In this document: in pieces, positions 27,600 to 35,207 of the stretch
Numbering within the stretch: position 1 is the first letter of the stretch
How the letters are laid out: the number at the start of each line of letters is the position of its first letter
DNA from: Hydrogenophilales bacterium CG_4_10_14_3_um_filter_63_21
GTDB taxonomy: Bacteria; Pseudomonadota; Gammaproteobacteria; Burkholderiales; Thiobacillaceae
Direction: 5' to 3'
Assembly: GCA_002784045.1 (NCBI GenBank)
Contig: PFJX01000146.1
Span: forward strand, 1-35,207
DNA: 35,207 nucleotides
Notes under the pieces: model-generated
What the model was told of the DNA's origin: nothing
Database searches by the model: none
Seen by the model: the letters and a program-made list of their open reading frames with translations, nothing else
Program-made: the position numbers and the translations under genes

Positions 27600-29039
27600 A
27601 TGAGCAACCTGGACTTGCAACGGCAGATCGACAGCGAATATCGCTGGGGCTTCGTCACCGACATCGAACAGGAGCCGTTCCCCCAAGGGCTGGACGAGTC
27701 GGTGATCCGGCGCATTTCGGCGCAAAAGGGTGAGCCGGCGTTTATGCTGGAATGGCGGCTGAAGGCTTATCAACACTGGCTGACACTGCACGAGCCAACT
27801 TGGGCGACGGTGCATCACCCGCCGATCGACTATCAGAAGATCTATTTCTACGCCGCACCCAAAATGGGCAACCGGCCGAAGAGCCTGGCGGAGGTGGACC
27901 CGCAACTGCTGGCGACCTATGAGAAATTGGGCATTCCGTTGCAGGAACGCGAGGCGCTGGCCGGTGTCGCGGTCGACGCGGTGTTCGATTCGGTGTCGGT
28001 GGCGACCACCTTCAAGGACAAGCTGGAGACGTTGGGCATCGTGTTCTGTTCCTTCTCGGAGGCGGTGCGCGAGCACCCGGAACTGGTGCGTCAGTATCTC
28101 GGCTCGGTGGTGCCGTACACCGACAACTTCTTTGCCAGCCTGAATTCGGCGGTATTTTCCGACGGCTCCTTCGTCTATGTGCCGAAGGGCGTCAACTGCC
28201 CGATGGAGCTGTCAACCTATTTCCGCATCAACGCCAGCAACAGCGGCCAGTTCGAGCGCACGCTGATCATCGCCGACGAGGGCGCCAGCGTGAGTTATCT
28301 GGAAGGCTGTACCGCGCCCCGGCGCGACGAGAACCAGTTGCATGCCGCCGTGGTCGAGTTGATCGCGCTGAAGGACGCCCGCATCAAGTATTCCACGGTA
28401 CAGAACTGGTATCCCGGCGACGCCGAAGGGCGCGGCGGCATCTACAACTTCGTCACCAAGCGCGGCGAGTGCCGCGGCGACAACGCGCACATCTCCTGGA
28501 CCCAGGTGGAAACCGGATCGGCCATCACCTGGAAGTATCCGAGCTGCATCCTGCGTGGCGACAACTCGGTCGGCGAGTTCTATTCCGTGGCGCTGACCAA
28601 CCATCATCAGCAGGCCGACACTGGTAGCAAGATGATCCATATCGGCCGCAACACGCACAGCACCATCGTTTCCAAAGGCATTTCTGCCGGCCACGCCAGC
28701 AATGCCTATCGCGGCCTGGTCAAGGTGCTGGCCGGGGCGGATAACGCCCGCAACCACACCCGCTGCGACTCGCTGCTGATGGGGCCTGATTGCGCCGCGC
28801 ACACCTTCCCGTACATCGAGGTGAAGAACCCGAGCGCGCGGGTCGAACACGAGGCGTCAACCAGCAAGATCGGCGAAGACCAGTTGTTCTACCTGCGCAG
28901 CCGCGGCTTGAGCGAGGAAGACGCGGTCAACCTGATCGTCAACGGCTTCTGCAAGGAAGTGTTCAAGGAACTGCCCATGGAGTTCGCGGTGGAGGCGCAG
29001 AAATTGCTGGCCGTCAGCCTCGAAGGCGCCGTGGGATGA
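27600..29039 (+). CDS. sufB: Fe-S cluster assembly scaffold protein SufB
   Basis: This 479-aa protein is the scaffold of the SufBC2D complex, where Fe-S clusters are built. Conserved blocks include [40 protein letters not shown], and the C-terminal [10 protein letters not shown] with the Cys equivalent to E. coli C405. [22 protein letters not shown] contains the catalytic Glu. The final [14 protein letters not shown] is typical. AAGGAGGA precedes ATG 27600. It heads an operon sufB-C-D-U-T-Rieske, with overlapping or short junctions throughout. Confidence 0.95.
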   Translation: MSNLDLQRQIDSEYRWGFVTDIEQEPFPQGLDESVIRRISAQKGEPAFMLEWRLKAYQHWLTLHEPTWATVHHPPIDYQKIYFYAAPKMGNRPKSLAEVDPQLLATYEKLGIPLQEREALAGVAVDAVFDSVSVATTFKDKLETLGIVFCSFSEAVREHPELVRQYLGSVVPYTDNFFASLNSAVFSDGSFVYVPKGVNCPMELSTYFRINASNSGQFERTLIIADEGASVSYLEGCTAPRRDENQLHAAVVELIALKDARIKYSTVQNWYPGDAEGRGGIYNFVTKRGECRGDNAHISWTQVETGSAITWKYPSCILRGDNSVGEFYSVALTNHHQQADTGSKMIHIGRNTHSTIVSKGISAGHASNAYRGLVKVLAGADNARNHTRCDSLLMGPDCAAHTFPYIEVKNPSARVEHEASTSKIGEDQLFYLRSRGLSEEDAVNLIVNGFCKEVFKELPMEFAVEAQKLLAVSLEGAVG

Positions 29040-29055
29040 GCAAGGAGTACACACC

Positions 29056-29835
29056 ATGCTGCAAATCCGCAATCTGCATGTCGCCATCGGCGGCAAACCC
29101 ATTCTCAAGGGCATCGACCTGACCATTCATCCCGGCGAAGTGCATGCCATCATGGGGCCGAATGGCTCCGGCAAAAGCACGCTGGCGCAGGTTCTGGCCG
29201 GGCGTGACGGCTATGACATTACCGCCGGCAGCGTGCAATACCTGGAACGCGATCTGCTGCCGCTGACGCCGGAAGAACGCGCCCGCGCCGGCATCTTCCT
29301 GGCCTTTCAGTACCCGCTGGAGATTCCCGGCGTCGCCAACGTGCAACTGCTGCGCACGGCCCTCAACGGCCAGCGCCGCTCACGCGGCGAAGCCGAGATG
29401 GATGCCATCGATTTTCTCGACTATGTAAAGGACAAGCTGGCTCTGCTCGGCATGGACGACAGCTTCCTGTATCGCTCGGTCAACGAGGGCTTCTCCGGCG
29501 GCGAGAAAAAACGTAACGAGATACTGCAGATGGCCGTACTGGAACCACGCCTGGCGATCCTGGACGAGACAGACTCGGGCCTCGACATCGACGCTTTGCA
29601 CCTCGTCGCCGATGGCGTCAACAGCCTGCGCAGACCGCAGCGCGCCATCATTCTGGTGACCCACTATCAACGCCTGTTGAACTTCATCGTGCCGCACCAG
29701 GTGCATGTTCTGGCCGGTGGCCGCATCGTCCGCTCCGGCGGTCGTGAACTGGCCCTGGAACTGGAAGCAAAGGGTTACGCCTGGCTCAGTGAGGAGATAA
29801 GCGACGCAGCCGATTTTATGGAGACTTACCTATGA
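29056..29835 (+). CDS. sufC: Fe-S cluster assembly ATPase SufC
   Basis: This 259-aa ABC-type ATPase drives conformational change in the SufBC2D scaffold. Walker A GPNGSGKST, Q-loop LAFQYPLEIPGV, signature FSGGEKKRNEI, Walker B LAILDETDSGLDIDAL, and the H-loop THYQRLLNFI are all present. The SufC-specific ETDSGLD motif confirms identity. AAGGAG lies upstream; its stop overlaps the sufD ATG by four bases (ATGA). Confidence 0.96.
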   Translation: MLQIRNLHVAIGGKPILKGIDLTIHPGEVHAIMGPNGSGKSTLAQVLAGRDGYDITAGSVQYLERDLLPLTPEERARAGIFLAFQYPLEIPGVANVQLLRTALNGQRRSRGEAEMDAIDFLDYVKDKLALLGMDDSFLYRSVNEGFSGGEKKRNEILQMAVLEPRLAILDETDSGLDIDALHLVADGVNSLRRPQRAIILVTHYQRLLNFIVPHQVHVLAGGRIVRSGGRELALELEAKGYAWLSEEISDAADFMETYL

Positions 29836-31091
29836 TCCCCCCCACTGCCTATCTCGACGCCCTGTCCCACATTGACGCTCCAAGCAACATCACTGCAGCG
29901 CGTCAGGATTTCCTCGGGAAATTTTTGCAAGCCGGTTTGCCCGACAGCCATCAGGAAGACTGGCGCTATACCTCCCTGGCGCATCTGGAGCGGATGCCGC
30001 TACACGCCCCGGAAGCAATGCCCGAGACGCTGCCAGCGCTGGAGGACTATCCAGGCGCCTTGCTGGCCTATTCGGATGATCGCCTGGTCTGGCAGGACAC
30101 GACTTTGCCCGCAACCGTGCTGAGTACGCTCTCAGATGCAATTGGCAGCGGCATGCCGGCAGCATTCGGCAGCCTTGCCGGCAACGGCTCTCTGACCCAG
30201 CTCAACGCCGCCCTCTGGCGCGAAGGCGCCTGCCTACGCGTGCCAGCCGGAGAGCGCCTGCGCCAGCCGGTGTTCCTCCGCTTCGCCGCCGCCGAACCCG
30301 ATGCGATGCTGTATCCGCGCGTCTTCATCCACATGGCCGTAGGTTCGGACGCCATCCTGGTGGAAAATTTTCTCGGCGATCCCGGCATCGAATACTGGCA
30401 AAACCCGGTCACGGAAATCATCCTGGAAGCCGGCGCGCGACTGACGCATCTGCGCATCATCGAAGACAGCAAGCTGGCCACCCACACCGGCCTCACTGCC
30501 GTGCATCAGGCCAGCGACAGCAGCTACCGCGCGCTCAACCTGACGTTGGGTGGGCAGGTTGCCCGCCACGAACTCAAACTCACGCTTGCGGGCGCCGGCG
30601 CGGAAGCCCGACTCGATGGGGTATTCATCGTCGAGGGCCGACGCAGCGCCGAGCAACATCTGCGCATCGTCCACCTGGCGCCGCGTGGCAACAGCCGCAC
30701 CTTCTACCGCGGCCTGGCCGACGGGCGCGGACGCGGCGTGTTCGATGGCCGCGTGGAAGTGCGCGCGCATGCCGACGGCAGCGACGCTCAACAATCCAGC
30801 CGCAACCTGCTGCTCTCACCGCACGCTGAGATCGATGCCAAACCGCAACTGGAAATCTACGCCGACGACGTGAAATGCAGTCACGGCGCTACCGTTGGCA
30901 GCCTGGACGAAGACGCCCTGTTCTACCTGCGCAGCCGCGGCATCGACAGCGAAACAGCCCGCCGGCTGCTATTGGAAGCCTTCGTCGGCGAGGCGCTGGG
31001 GCTGCTGGATGACACCGGCCTGCGCGACTGGATGATGCCGCGGCTGTTGGCCCGCATGCCGCGCAGCCACTCAGAGGAATCCCGGCCATGA
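29832..31091 (+). CDS. sufD: Fe-S cluster assembly protein SufD
   Basis: This 419-aa protein is the SufB paralogue in the assembly complex. N-terminal QEDWRYTSL is the usual start region. The C-terminal core has HLRIVHLAPRGNSRTFYRG, QQSSRNLLLSPHAEIDAKPQLEIYADDVKCSHGAT and [15 protein letters not shown], including the Cys and His at the interface with SufB. The start overlaps sufC and the stop overlaps the sufU ATG (ATGA), so sufS, often placed between these genes, is absent here. Confidence 0.94.
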   Translation: MIPPTAYLDALSHIDAPSNITAARQDFLGKFLQAGLPDSHQEDWRYTSLAHLERMPLHAPEAMPETLPALEDYPGALLAYSDDRLVWQDTTLPATVLSTLSDAIGSGMPAAFGSLAGNGSLTQLNAALWREGACLRVPAGERLRQPVFLRFAAAEPDAMLYPRVFIHMAVGSDAILVENFLGDPGIEYWQNPVTEIILEAGARLTHLRIIEDSKLATHTGLTAVHQASDSSYRALNLTLGGQVARHELKLTLAGAGAEARLDGVFIVEGRRSAEQHLRIVHLAPRGNSRTFYRGLADGRGRGVFDGRVEVRAHADGSDAQQSSRNLLLSPHAEIDAKPQLEIYADDVKCSHGATVGSLDEDALFYLRSRGIDSETARRLLLEAFVGEALGLLDDTGLRDWMMPRLLARMPRSHSEESRP

Positions 31092-31564
31092 ATCCGCAAA
31101 CTCGCGATCTCTACGAACAAGTGATCCTGGAGCACAACCGCCACCCGCGCCATTACCCAGAAAACCCGCCAGGCAGCAACCATCACGCGCACGGCTTCAA
31201 TCCCCTGTGCAATGACGAAGTCAGCGTCCATCTCAAGGTCGAAGATGGTGTGATCCAGGCCGTGGGCTTCGAAGGCGCCGGTTGCGCCGTGTCGATGGCC
31301 TCGGCTTCGATGATGGCCGAGGCCATCCAGGGCAAGACCCTGGCGGAAGTCAGCGGTTTGTTCGCCAAAGTCCACGCCATGCTGGCCGAGGATGGCTCGG
31401 CGGAAGGGGTGGGCAAGCTCAAGGTGCTCGCCGGCGTAAAGGAATTTCCGATGCGGGTGAAGTGCGCCACGCTGCCCTGGCACACGCTGCAAGCTGCGCT
31501 GGAAAACCACGCCGACACCGTCAGTACGGAAGAAGCCGCGCCGTCTTGTCCACAACCGGCATGA
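31088..31564 (+). CDS. sufU: SufU-type Fe-S assembly scaffold/sulfur transfer protein
   Basis: This 158-aa protein belongs to the IscU/SufU family. The three ligand cysteines are seen in NPLCND, GAGCAVSMASASMM and VKCATLPWHTL. The region between the second and third Cys holds the extra loop typical of SufU rather than IscU. The first motif reads CND instead of the usual CGD, keeping the Asp. SufU in Gram-positives accepts sulfur from SufS through zinc; which enzyme supplies sulfur here is unknown because no desulfurase gene lies beside it. Confidence 0.88.
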   Translation: MNPQTRDLYEQVILEHNRHPRHYPENPPGSNHHAHGFNPLCNDEVSVHLKVEDGVIQAVGFEGAGCAVSMASASMMAEAIQGKTLAEVSGLFAKVHAMLAEDGSAEGVGKLKVLAGVKEFPMRVKCATLPWHTLQAALENHADTVSTEEAAPSCPQPA

Positions 31565-31571
31565 GGTTGCC

Positions 31572-31913
31572 ATGAACATTCTGCAACGGCTCGGCCACAA
31601 ACTTGTCGAAGAAGGGCTGCGCGAGCGGGTTATTGAGGCGCTGCGCCAGATCCGCGATCCGGAGTTGCCGCTCAACATCTACGATCTTGGCCTGATCTAC
31701 GGCCTCGACATAGACGCATCGGGCCGGGTCGATATTCGCATGACGCTGACCGCCCCCGCCTGCCCGCTCGCCCAGTCTTTCCCGGCGCAGGTGGAAGCTG
31801 CGGTGGATGCGGTATACGGCGTCAGCCAGGCGCATGTCGAAATGGTCTGGGAACCAGCCTGGAAAAAAAGTCGCCTGAGCGAAGCAGCGCGCCTGCAACT
31901 GGGGCTGATCTGA
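31572..31913 (+). CDS. sufT: MIP18/DUF59 Fe-S maturation protein (SufT-like)
   Basis: This 113-aa protein has the DUF59 core DPELPLNIYDLGLIYGLDI, TLTAPACPLAQSFPAQV with the conserved Cys, and VEMVWEPAWKKSRLSEAARLQLG, as in SufT/YitW/PaaD-type proteins. Family members help insert Fe-S clusters into target proteins. It begins 7 nt after sufU and its stop overlaps the next ATG (TGATG), consistent with operon membership. Confidence 0.9.
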   Translation: MNILQRLGHKLVEEGLRERVIEALRQIRDPELPLNIYDLGLIYGLDIDASGRVDIRMTLTAPACPLAQSFPAQVEAAVDAVYGVSQAHVEMVWEPAWKKSRLSEAARLQLGLI

Positions 31914-32233
31914 TGTCCGATTGGGTCAAAGTGGCGCCGGTTAGCGACTTTCCCGTCGACACGCGACGAGTGATTGAAGTGGAAGGGGTCCGTGTCGCCG
32001 TGTTCCATCTTGACGACGGTTTTTACGCCGTCGAGGATGCCTGTACGCATGACGGCGGCGAACTCGCCAGCGGTGAACTGGTCGGCTGTGAAATCACCTG
32101 CCCACGCCACGGCGCCCGCTTCAACCTAAAAACCGGCGCAGTGACCGCACCGCCGGCCTATGAAGCGTTGGCGGCGCTGCCACTCAGACTTGCCGGCGAC
32201 TGGCTGGAAGTATGCGACGACCGCTGGGATTGA
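31913..32233 (+). CDS. Rieske-type [2Fe-2S] ferredoxin
   Basis: This 106-aa protein is a single Rieske domain with CTHDGGEL and CPRHGARF, giving the two Cys and two His [2Fe-2S] ligands, followed by NLKTGAVTAPPA. Such small Rieske ferredoxins pass electrons to oxygenases or other partners and often close SUF operons, where their role is not settled. Translation is coupled to sufT by TGATG overlap. It is the last gene of the operon. Confidence 0.9.
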   Translation: MSDWVKVAPVSDFPVDTRRVIEVEGVRVAVFHLDDGFYAVEDACTHDGGELASGELVGCEITCPRHGARFNLKTGAVTAPPAYEALAALPLRLAGDWLEVCDDRWD

Positions 32234-32574
32234 GTTCTACTCGCATTTGTCTCGATGCGACTCGGGCAGATCAAATTTGTCGCACCTGACAAACCTTCTG
32301 AATCCATACATGAGCCAAGTCCCGGCTGTTTGTAGTCGACACAGCTCCAAAGACTTCAAACATGAATTTATAGCCTCTATGCACTGCCGCGTTCAGCATT
32401 GCAACAAATCAACTTCGATAAATGTTTCCTATCTATCTGATTTCCAATACAATCCAGCGCCTCTCCGGGCCTGCTCTGGGGTGTGCTGTTAAAAGCGCCC
32501 CCAAGCGGACTTGGTTTTTTCGCCTTGCCCTACCCCGGACGCACGGGGAGGGCCACAGACCAAAAGGAGTTTCA
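32234..32574. other. Intergenic region between suf operon and rpsF
   Basis: About 340 bases without a supported gene. A hairpin with T-tract (32501-32520) is present near its end, and TACAAT at 32448-32453 may be a -10 element for the ribosomal operon. The rpsF leader often carries an S6:S18-binding RNA structure in bacteria, but I could not identify its conserved CCG element here. Confidence 0.4.
32501..32520 (+). terminator. Terminator-like hairpin upstream of rpsF
   Basis: CCAAG (32501-32505) pairs with CTTGG (32510-32514), with a 4-nt loop, followed by six T. The stem is short. It could end the suf transcript or act in the rpsF leader, 54 nt before the rpsF start. Confidence 0.4.
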
Positions 32575-32973
32575 ATGCGCCACTACGAAATCGTATTCAT
32601 CGTCCATCCCGACCAGAGCGAGCAGGTGCCCGCCATGGTCGAGCGATACAAAGCCCTCATCACCGCCAAGGGCGGCCAGATTCACCGCATGGAAGACTGG
32701 GGTCGCCGCCAGTTGGCCTACACCATCCAGAAAATGCACAAGGCCCACTACCTGCTCATGAACATCGAAATCGACCAGGCAACGCTGGACGAACTGGAGC
32801 ACGGCTTCCGCTTCAACGATGCCATCTTGCGCCACCTGACCATCGTCCGCGACGAGGCGGTCACCGCTGCTTCGCCGATGATGAAGGAAGAGAAGGCCCG
32901 CAATCTGCTGGCCCCGCAGCCTGCACCGTCGGAAGCATCGGCCCCGGTCGCCGAAGTCGAGGCCGCGGCCTGA
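32575..32973 (+). CDS. rpsF: 30S ribosomal protein S6
   Basis: This protein of about 132 aa starts [19 protein letters not shown], with [22 protein letters not shown] and [11 protein letters not shown], the S6 core that binds 16S rRNA as a dimer with S18. The tail after residue 100 is acidic and Ala/Pro-rich ([19 protein letters not shown]), as is common. AAAAGGAG precedes ATG 32575. The stop overlaps the proposed start of priB. Confidence 0.96.
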   Translation: MRHYEIVFIVHPDQSEQVPAMVERYKALITAKGGQIHRMEDWGRRQLAYTIQKMHKAHYLLMNIEIDQATLDELEHGFRFNDAILRHLTIVRDEAVTAASPMMKEEKARNLLAPQPAPSEASAPVAEVEAAA

Positions 32974-33290
32974 GCACGCCCACGGAAGGCTGCAACCGAT
33001 TCGAGTTGATGGTGCGCCTGGCCGGCAGTGACGGCCTCCGCCACACCCCATCCGGCTTGCCCACCCTCCGCTTGCGCGTGGCCCATGGCTCGCAGCAACA
33101 GGAAGGCGAACGTAGCCGAGCGGTCGAGATCGAAACCGAGGTCGTCGCATTCGGTGACACAGCGCAAAGACTGGCCCGCTTGCCACTAGGCGAACAGGTC
33201 AGGCTCTCCGGCTTTCTCGACCGCAAGGGCGTGAAGTATCCGACGCTCGAATTGCACGTAACCGACTTTGTTGTATGTAACCAAATTTGA
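32970..33290 (+). CDS. priB: Primosomal replication protein N (PriB)
   Basis: This OB-fold single-strand DNA-binding protein takes part in replication restart with PriA. It sits in the conserved place between rpsF and rpsR. The PriB-like start is [12 protein letters not shown], with [11 protein letters not shown], and later [21 protein letters not shown] and LELHVTDF. No ATG/GTG/TTG lies in frame before the essential N-terminal strand. CTG 32970, overlapping the rpsF TGA (CTGA), gives about 106 aa; ATG 33009 would give 93 aa but cut the first strand. The start is therefore uncertain, the gene is not. Confidence 0.8.
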   Translation: MSTPTEGCNRFELMVRLAGSDGLRHTPSGLPTLRLRVAHGSQQQEGERSRAVEIETEVVAFGDTAQRLARLPLGEQVRLSGFLDRKGVKYPTLELHVTDFVVCNQI

Positions 33291-33333
33291 ATTGTTCAGC
33301 CCGCGGTGAGCGGGCCCGATTAAGGAGTTGAAA

Positions 33334-33606
33334 ATGGCGTTCATCAAACGTAAACCCCGTCCCAAGAACCCGAATGGCGCGGCCCTGTTCCGCCGCCGTA
33401 AATTCTGCCGTTTCACCGCCGAAGGCGTGAAAGAGGTCGATTACAAAGACATCGAAGTGCTCAAAGACTTCATCAACGAGAACGGCAAGATCATTCCGGC
33501 GCGCATCACCGGCACCAAATCCAAGTTCCAGCGCCAGCTTTCCGTGGCCATCAAGCGCGCCCGCTTCCTGGCGCTGATGCCCTACACCGACCAACACAAC
33601 GACTGA
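33334..33606 (+). CDS. rpsR: 30S ribosomal protein S18
   Basis: The 90-aa product has [21 protein letters not shown] and [42 protein letters not shown], the canonical S18 core that pairs with S6 on the small subunit platform. AAGGAG (33322-33327) sits before ATG 33334; the TTG two codons earlier is less likely. The N-terminal arm is longer than in E. coli ([11 protein letters not shown]), as in other betaproteobacteria. Confidence 0.96.
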   Translation: MAFIKRKPRPKNPNGAALFRRRKFCRFTAEGVKEVDYKDIEVLKDFINENGKIIPARITGTKSKFQRQLSVAIKRARFLALMPYTDQHND

Positions 33607-33623
33607 GATCGGGAGACAAGAAC

Positions 33624-34073
33624 ATGGAAATTATCCTGATGGACAAAGTGGCCAACCTGGGCAACCTGGGCGACGTGGTCAATGTGAAAAACGGCTACGC
33701 GCGCAACTTCCTGATTCCCATGGGGCTGGCCAAGCGCGCCAACAAGGCCAACATCGCCGCCTTTGCGGAGCGCAAGGGTGAACTGGAAAAAGTCTCGGGC
33801 GAAAAGCTGGCGGCCGCCCAGGCCCGCGCCGAAAAACTGGCCGGCTACACCGTGCAGATCAGCCAGAAGGCGGGGGTGGACGGCCGCCTGTTCGGTTCCG
33901 TGACCAACAGCGACATCGCCGAAGCGCTGACCGCACAGGGTTTCCCCGTCGCGCGTGGCGAAGTGCGCCTGTTGGACGGCCCGTTCAAGGTCGTGGGTGA
34001 CTACCCCATCACCCTGGCGCTGCACAGTGATGTCTCGGTGGAAATCACCGTCGCGGTGCTGGGCGCGCAGTAA
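33624..34073 (+). CDS. rplI: 50S ribosomal protein L9
   Basis: This 149-aa protein is a typical two-domain L9: N-terminal [32 protein letters not shown] binding 23S rRNA, a long connecting helix ([28 protein letters not shown]), and a C-terminal domain ending [23 protein letters not shown] precedes the ATG. It ends the ribosomal operon, followed 18 nt later by a strong terminator. Confidence 0.97.
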   Translation: MEIILMDKVANLGNLGDVVNVKNGYARNFLIPMGLAKRANKANIAAFAERKGELEKVSGEKLAAAQARAEKLAGYTVQISQKAGVDGRLFGSVTNSDIAEALTAQGFPVARGEVRLLDGPFKVVGDYPITLALHSDVSVEITVAVLGAQ

Positions 34074-34091
34074 GCCTCACCCGCTAGACGT

Positions 34092-34119
34092 GACAAAGGC
34101 CGCGCAAGCGGCCTTTGTC
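34092..34119 (+). terminator. Terminator after rplI
   Basis: A perfect 12-bp stem (34092-34103 with 34108-34119) has the loop GCAA; the core is AAAGGCCGC/GCGGCCTTT. It follows rplI by 18 nt. The core is nearly identical to the hairpin after higA (34833-34864). Confidence 0.85.
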
Positions 34120-34171
34120 GTTTCTGCTCTACCGTTTGTCGTTACTATTGGGTAGCGATACTATCGGAATC

Positions 34172-34489
34172 ATGATCAAGTCATTCGCCGACAAGCAAAC
34201 CACAGCGGTCTTCGCGGGTTTCCAGGCCAAGCGGCTTCCGAACGAGATTCAAGCCACGACGCGACGCAAGCTGAAACAGATCGACGCGGCGGCCAGCATC
34301 GACACGCTTCGAGTCCCGCCTGGAAACCGACTGGAGCAACTGAAAGGCGACCGCATCGGACAATGGAGCATTCGCATCAACGACCAGTGGCGCATCTGCC
34401 TCAAGTGGTCGAGTGGCGATGCGACCGACGTCGAGATCGCGGACTACCACCAGGAGAGCAGAGCATGGCCATTGCACGCGAACAACTGA
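34172..34489 (+). CDS. higB: HigB-type mRNA interferase toxin
   Basis: This protein of about 105 aa belongs to the RelE/HigB superfamily of ribosome-dependent mRNA endonucleases. MIKSFADKQTTAVFAG, RRKLKQIDAAASIDTLRVPPGNRLE and GQWSIRINDQWRICLKW are characteristic, and the usual end VEIADYH is followed by 12 additional residues because the frame runs into higA. ATG 34172 is the family start. The antitoxin gene follows with a 25-nt overlap. The toxin-first order is typical of higBA. Confidence 0.93.
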   Translation: MIKSFADKQTTAVFAGFQAKRLPNEIQATTRRKLKQIDAAASIDTLRVPPGNRLEQLKGDRIGQWSIRINDQWRICLKWSSGDATDVEIADYHQESRAWPLHANN

Positions 34490-34818
34490 AAGACATGGAT
34501 TTCCGGGATGTCGCCACGGGAATATTGTTGGCGCCCGTTCATCCCGGCGAAGTACTCCTGCAAGACTTCATCGAACCGCTGGGGCTCACCCGCTACAAGG
34601 TGGCCAAACTGGCTGGCGTGCAACAGCGCCGCATCGACGAGATTTGCGCTGGCACCCGCGGTGTCACGGGAGATACCGCGCTGCGCCTGGCCCGCCTGTT
34701 CGGCACGGATGCGGCGTTCTGGGTCAACCTGCAAGCCCAGTACGATCTGGAAACAACTTATCGCGCCCTGCATGAGCGGATTGAAGCCGAGGTGACGCCG
34801 CTGGCATTGGCGGCTTGA
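34465..34818 (+). CDS. higA: HigA-type XRE antitoxin
   Basis: This 117-aa helix-turn-helix protein neutralises HigB and represses the operon. The HigA signature HPGEVLLQDFIEPLGLTRYKVAKLAGV, then RRIDEICAGTRGVTGDTALRLARLFGTDAAFWVNLQAQYDLE, is complete. It carries about 20 extra N-terminal residues (MAIAREQLKDMDFRDVATG) before the usual start. CAGGAG precedes ATG 34465, which lies inside the 3' end of higB. Confidence 0.93.
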   Translation: MAIAREQLKDMDFRDVATGILLAPVHPGEVLLQDFIEPLGLTRYKVAKLAGVQQRRIDEICAGTRGVTGDTALRLARLFGTDAAFWVNLQAQYDLETTYRALHERIEAEVTPLALAA

Positions 34819-34832
34819 AGTCCTGAATGAAC

Positions 34833-34864
34833 ATGTAAAAGGCCGCTCACGCGGCCTTTTACAT
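34833..34864. terminator. Terminator after higA (bidirectional)
   Basis: A perfect 14-bp stem (34833-34846 with 34851-34864) has the loop TCAC, with A and T runs inside the stem (GTAAAAGGCCGC / GCGGCCTTTTAC), so it can work in both directions. It also faces the PEP-CTERM tail on the minus strand. Confidence 0.88.
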
Positions 34865-34895
34865 TCTGCGGTGGCGACAGACACGCCGTGGAAAG

Positions 34896-35006
34896 TCAGG
34901 CCAGACGCCGACGCGCGGCAAAGCCCACCAACCCCAGGCCGGCCAGCATCAGGGCGTAGGTTTCGGGTTCGGGGACGGCGGCGATCGGCGCGGTATTAAC
35001 CCACAT
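34896..35006 (-). pseudogene. C-terminal PEP-CTERM anchor left from an interrupted gene
   Basis: On the minus strand the frame ending at TGA 34898-34896 reads VPEPETYALMLAGLGLVGFA then ARRRLA: a complete PEP-CTERM sorting signal with VPEP motif, hydrophobic helix and basic tail, recognised by exosortase/EpsH systems. The only upstream start, ATG 35006, gives just 36 residues and is preceded at once by an in-frame TAA. The exported domain is missing. Sequence to the right belongs to an IS1634-type element, which most likely cut the gene. GGGGAGG before ATG 35006 could allow expression of the mini-protein. Confidence 0.75.
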
Positions 35007-35151
35007 TTAACAACCTCCCCCTCAATTACCATTGAATTCCACTCGTAGCCCATTGATTCCAGGTTTTTGCCGCCCGAAAAACCTCATGTAGTGCCTTACG
35101 ATTTTTTAGCACTCCCCCGCAAACCCCTTGCCAGACGCTATCCCTTTCGGC

Positions 35152-35207
35152 ATGTTCATCCGCCGCACCCCCACCCGCCGCAATGCCGATGGCGCCGCCT
35201 ACCACAC
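35152..35207 (+). CDS. IS1634-family transposase, N-terminal fragment (runs off window)
   Basis: From ATG 35152 to the window end the frame reads MFIRRTPTRRNADGAAYHT. This matches the very conserved start of IS1634-family transposases (MFIRRT.TR....GE.Y.T). Only 18 to 19 codons are visible. The 5' non-coding end of the element would lie between about 35000 and 35151, next to the truncated PEP-CTERM gene. Its terminal repeat cannot be confirmed without the other end. Confidence 0.65.
   Translation, partial: MFIRRTPTRRNADGAAYH

Overview
The window looks like chromosomal DNA from a sulfur-oxidising betaproteobacterium of the Thiobacillus or Sulfuricella type. This is inferred from gene content: a flavocytochrome c sulfide dehydrogenase pair (fccAB), a reverse-type dissimilatory sulfite reductase alpha gene (dsrA) with a DsrC-family gene, a SUF iron-sulfur assembly operon, and the rpsF-priB-rpsR-rplI ribosomal cluster. 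GC content is high throughout, except for AT-rich intergenic patches near 5280-5335 and 27300-27470.

Left edge (1-300): the minus strand carries an IS3-family transposase remnant that appears to be interrupted by the 5' end of a group II intron running off the window. Next (300-4600) are a nine-haem cytochrome c / cytochrome b fusion gene on the minus strand, broken by one frameshift, and the divergent fccA-fccB pair. Together they suggest a sulfide-oxidising electron-transfer locus. 4582-5447 holds no convincing gene, only a possible decayed integrase. A tightly overlapping minus-strand operon (9077 to 5699) encodes a YjdF-like membrane protein, a divergent GTP cyclohydrolase I-like protein, an isoprenylcysteine-methyltransferase-like protein, a cytochrome b561 and two YceI proteins.

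Middle (9300-17000): a Sel1-repeat protein, an OmpA-type envelope protein, a small membrane protein, RecQ, a large PLP-dependent arginine/lysine/ornithine decarboxylase, and a DUF2914 membrane protein broken by two frameshifts. The signalling block (17000-23800) has a receiver-GGEEF diguanylate cyclase facing a PAS hybrid kinase, a FixL/DctB-like membrane kinase, and a FixJ-like regulator split by an in-frame amber codon. A 104-bp MITE-like element with terminal inverted repeats and a target duplication sits in the 3' end of the cyclase gene.

Right part: small unknown genes (24070-25468), then the minus-strand pair dsrA plus a DsrC-like gene lacking both functional C-terminal cysteines, with no dsrB beside it. 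Divergent from dsrA is sufB-sufC-sufD-sufU-sufT-Rieske, without sufS, behind a very good match to an IscR type 1 site. After the ribosomal cluster comes a higBA toxin-antitoxin pair bracketed by two almost identical terminator hairpins. The window ends with a PEP-CTERM gene tail cut off by the start of an IS1634-type transposase.

Three frameshifts and one nonsense codon in otherwise well-preserved genes may be real decay or assembly errors; the sequence alone cannot decide.
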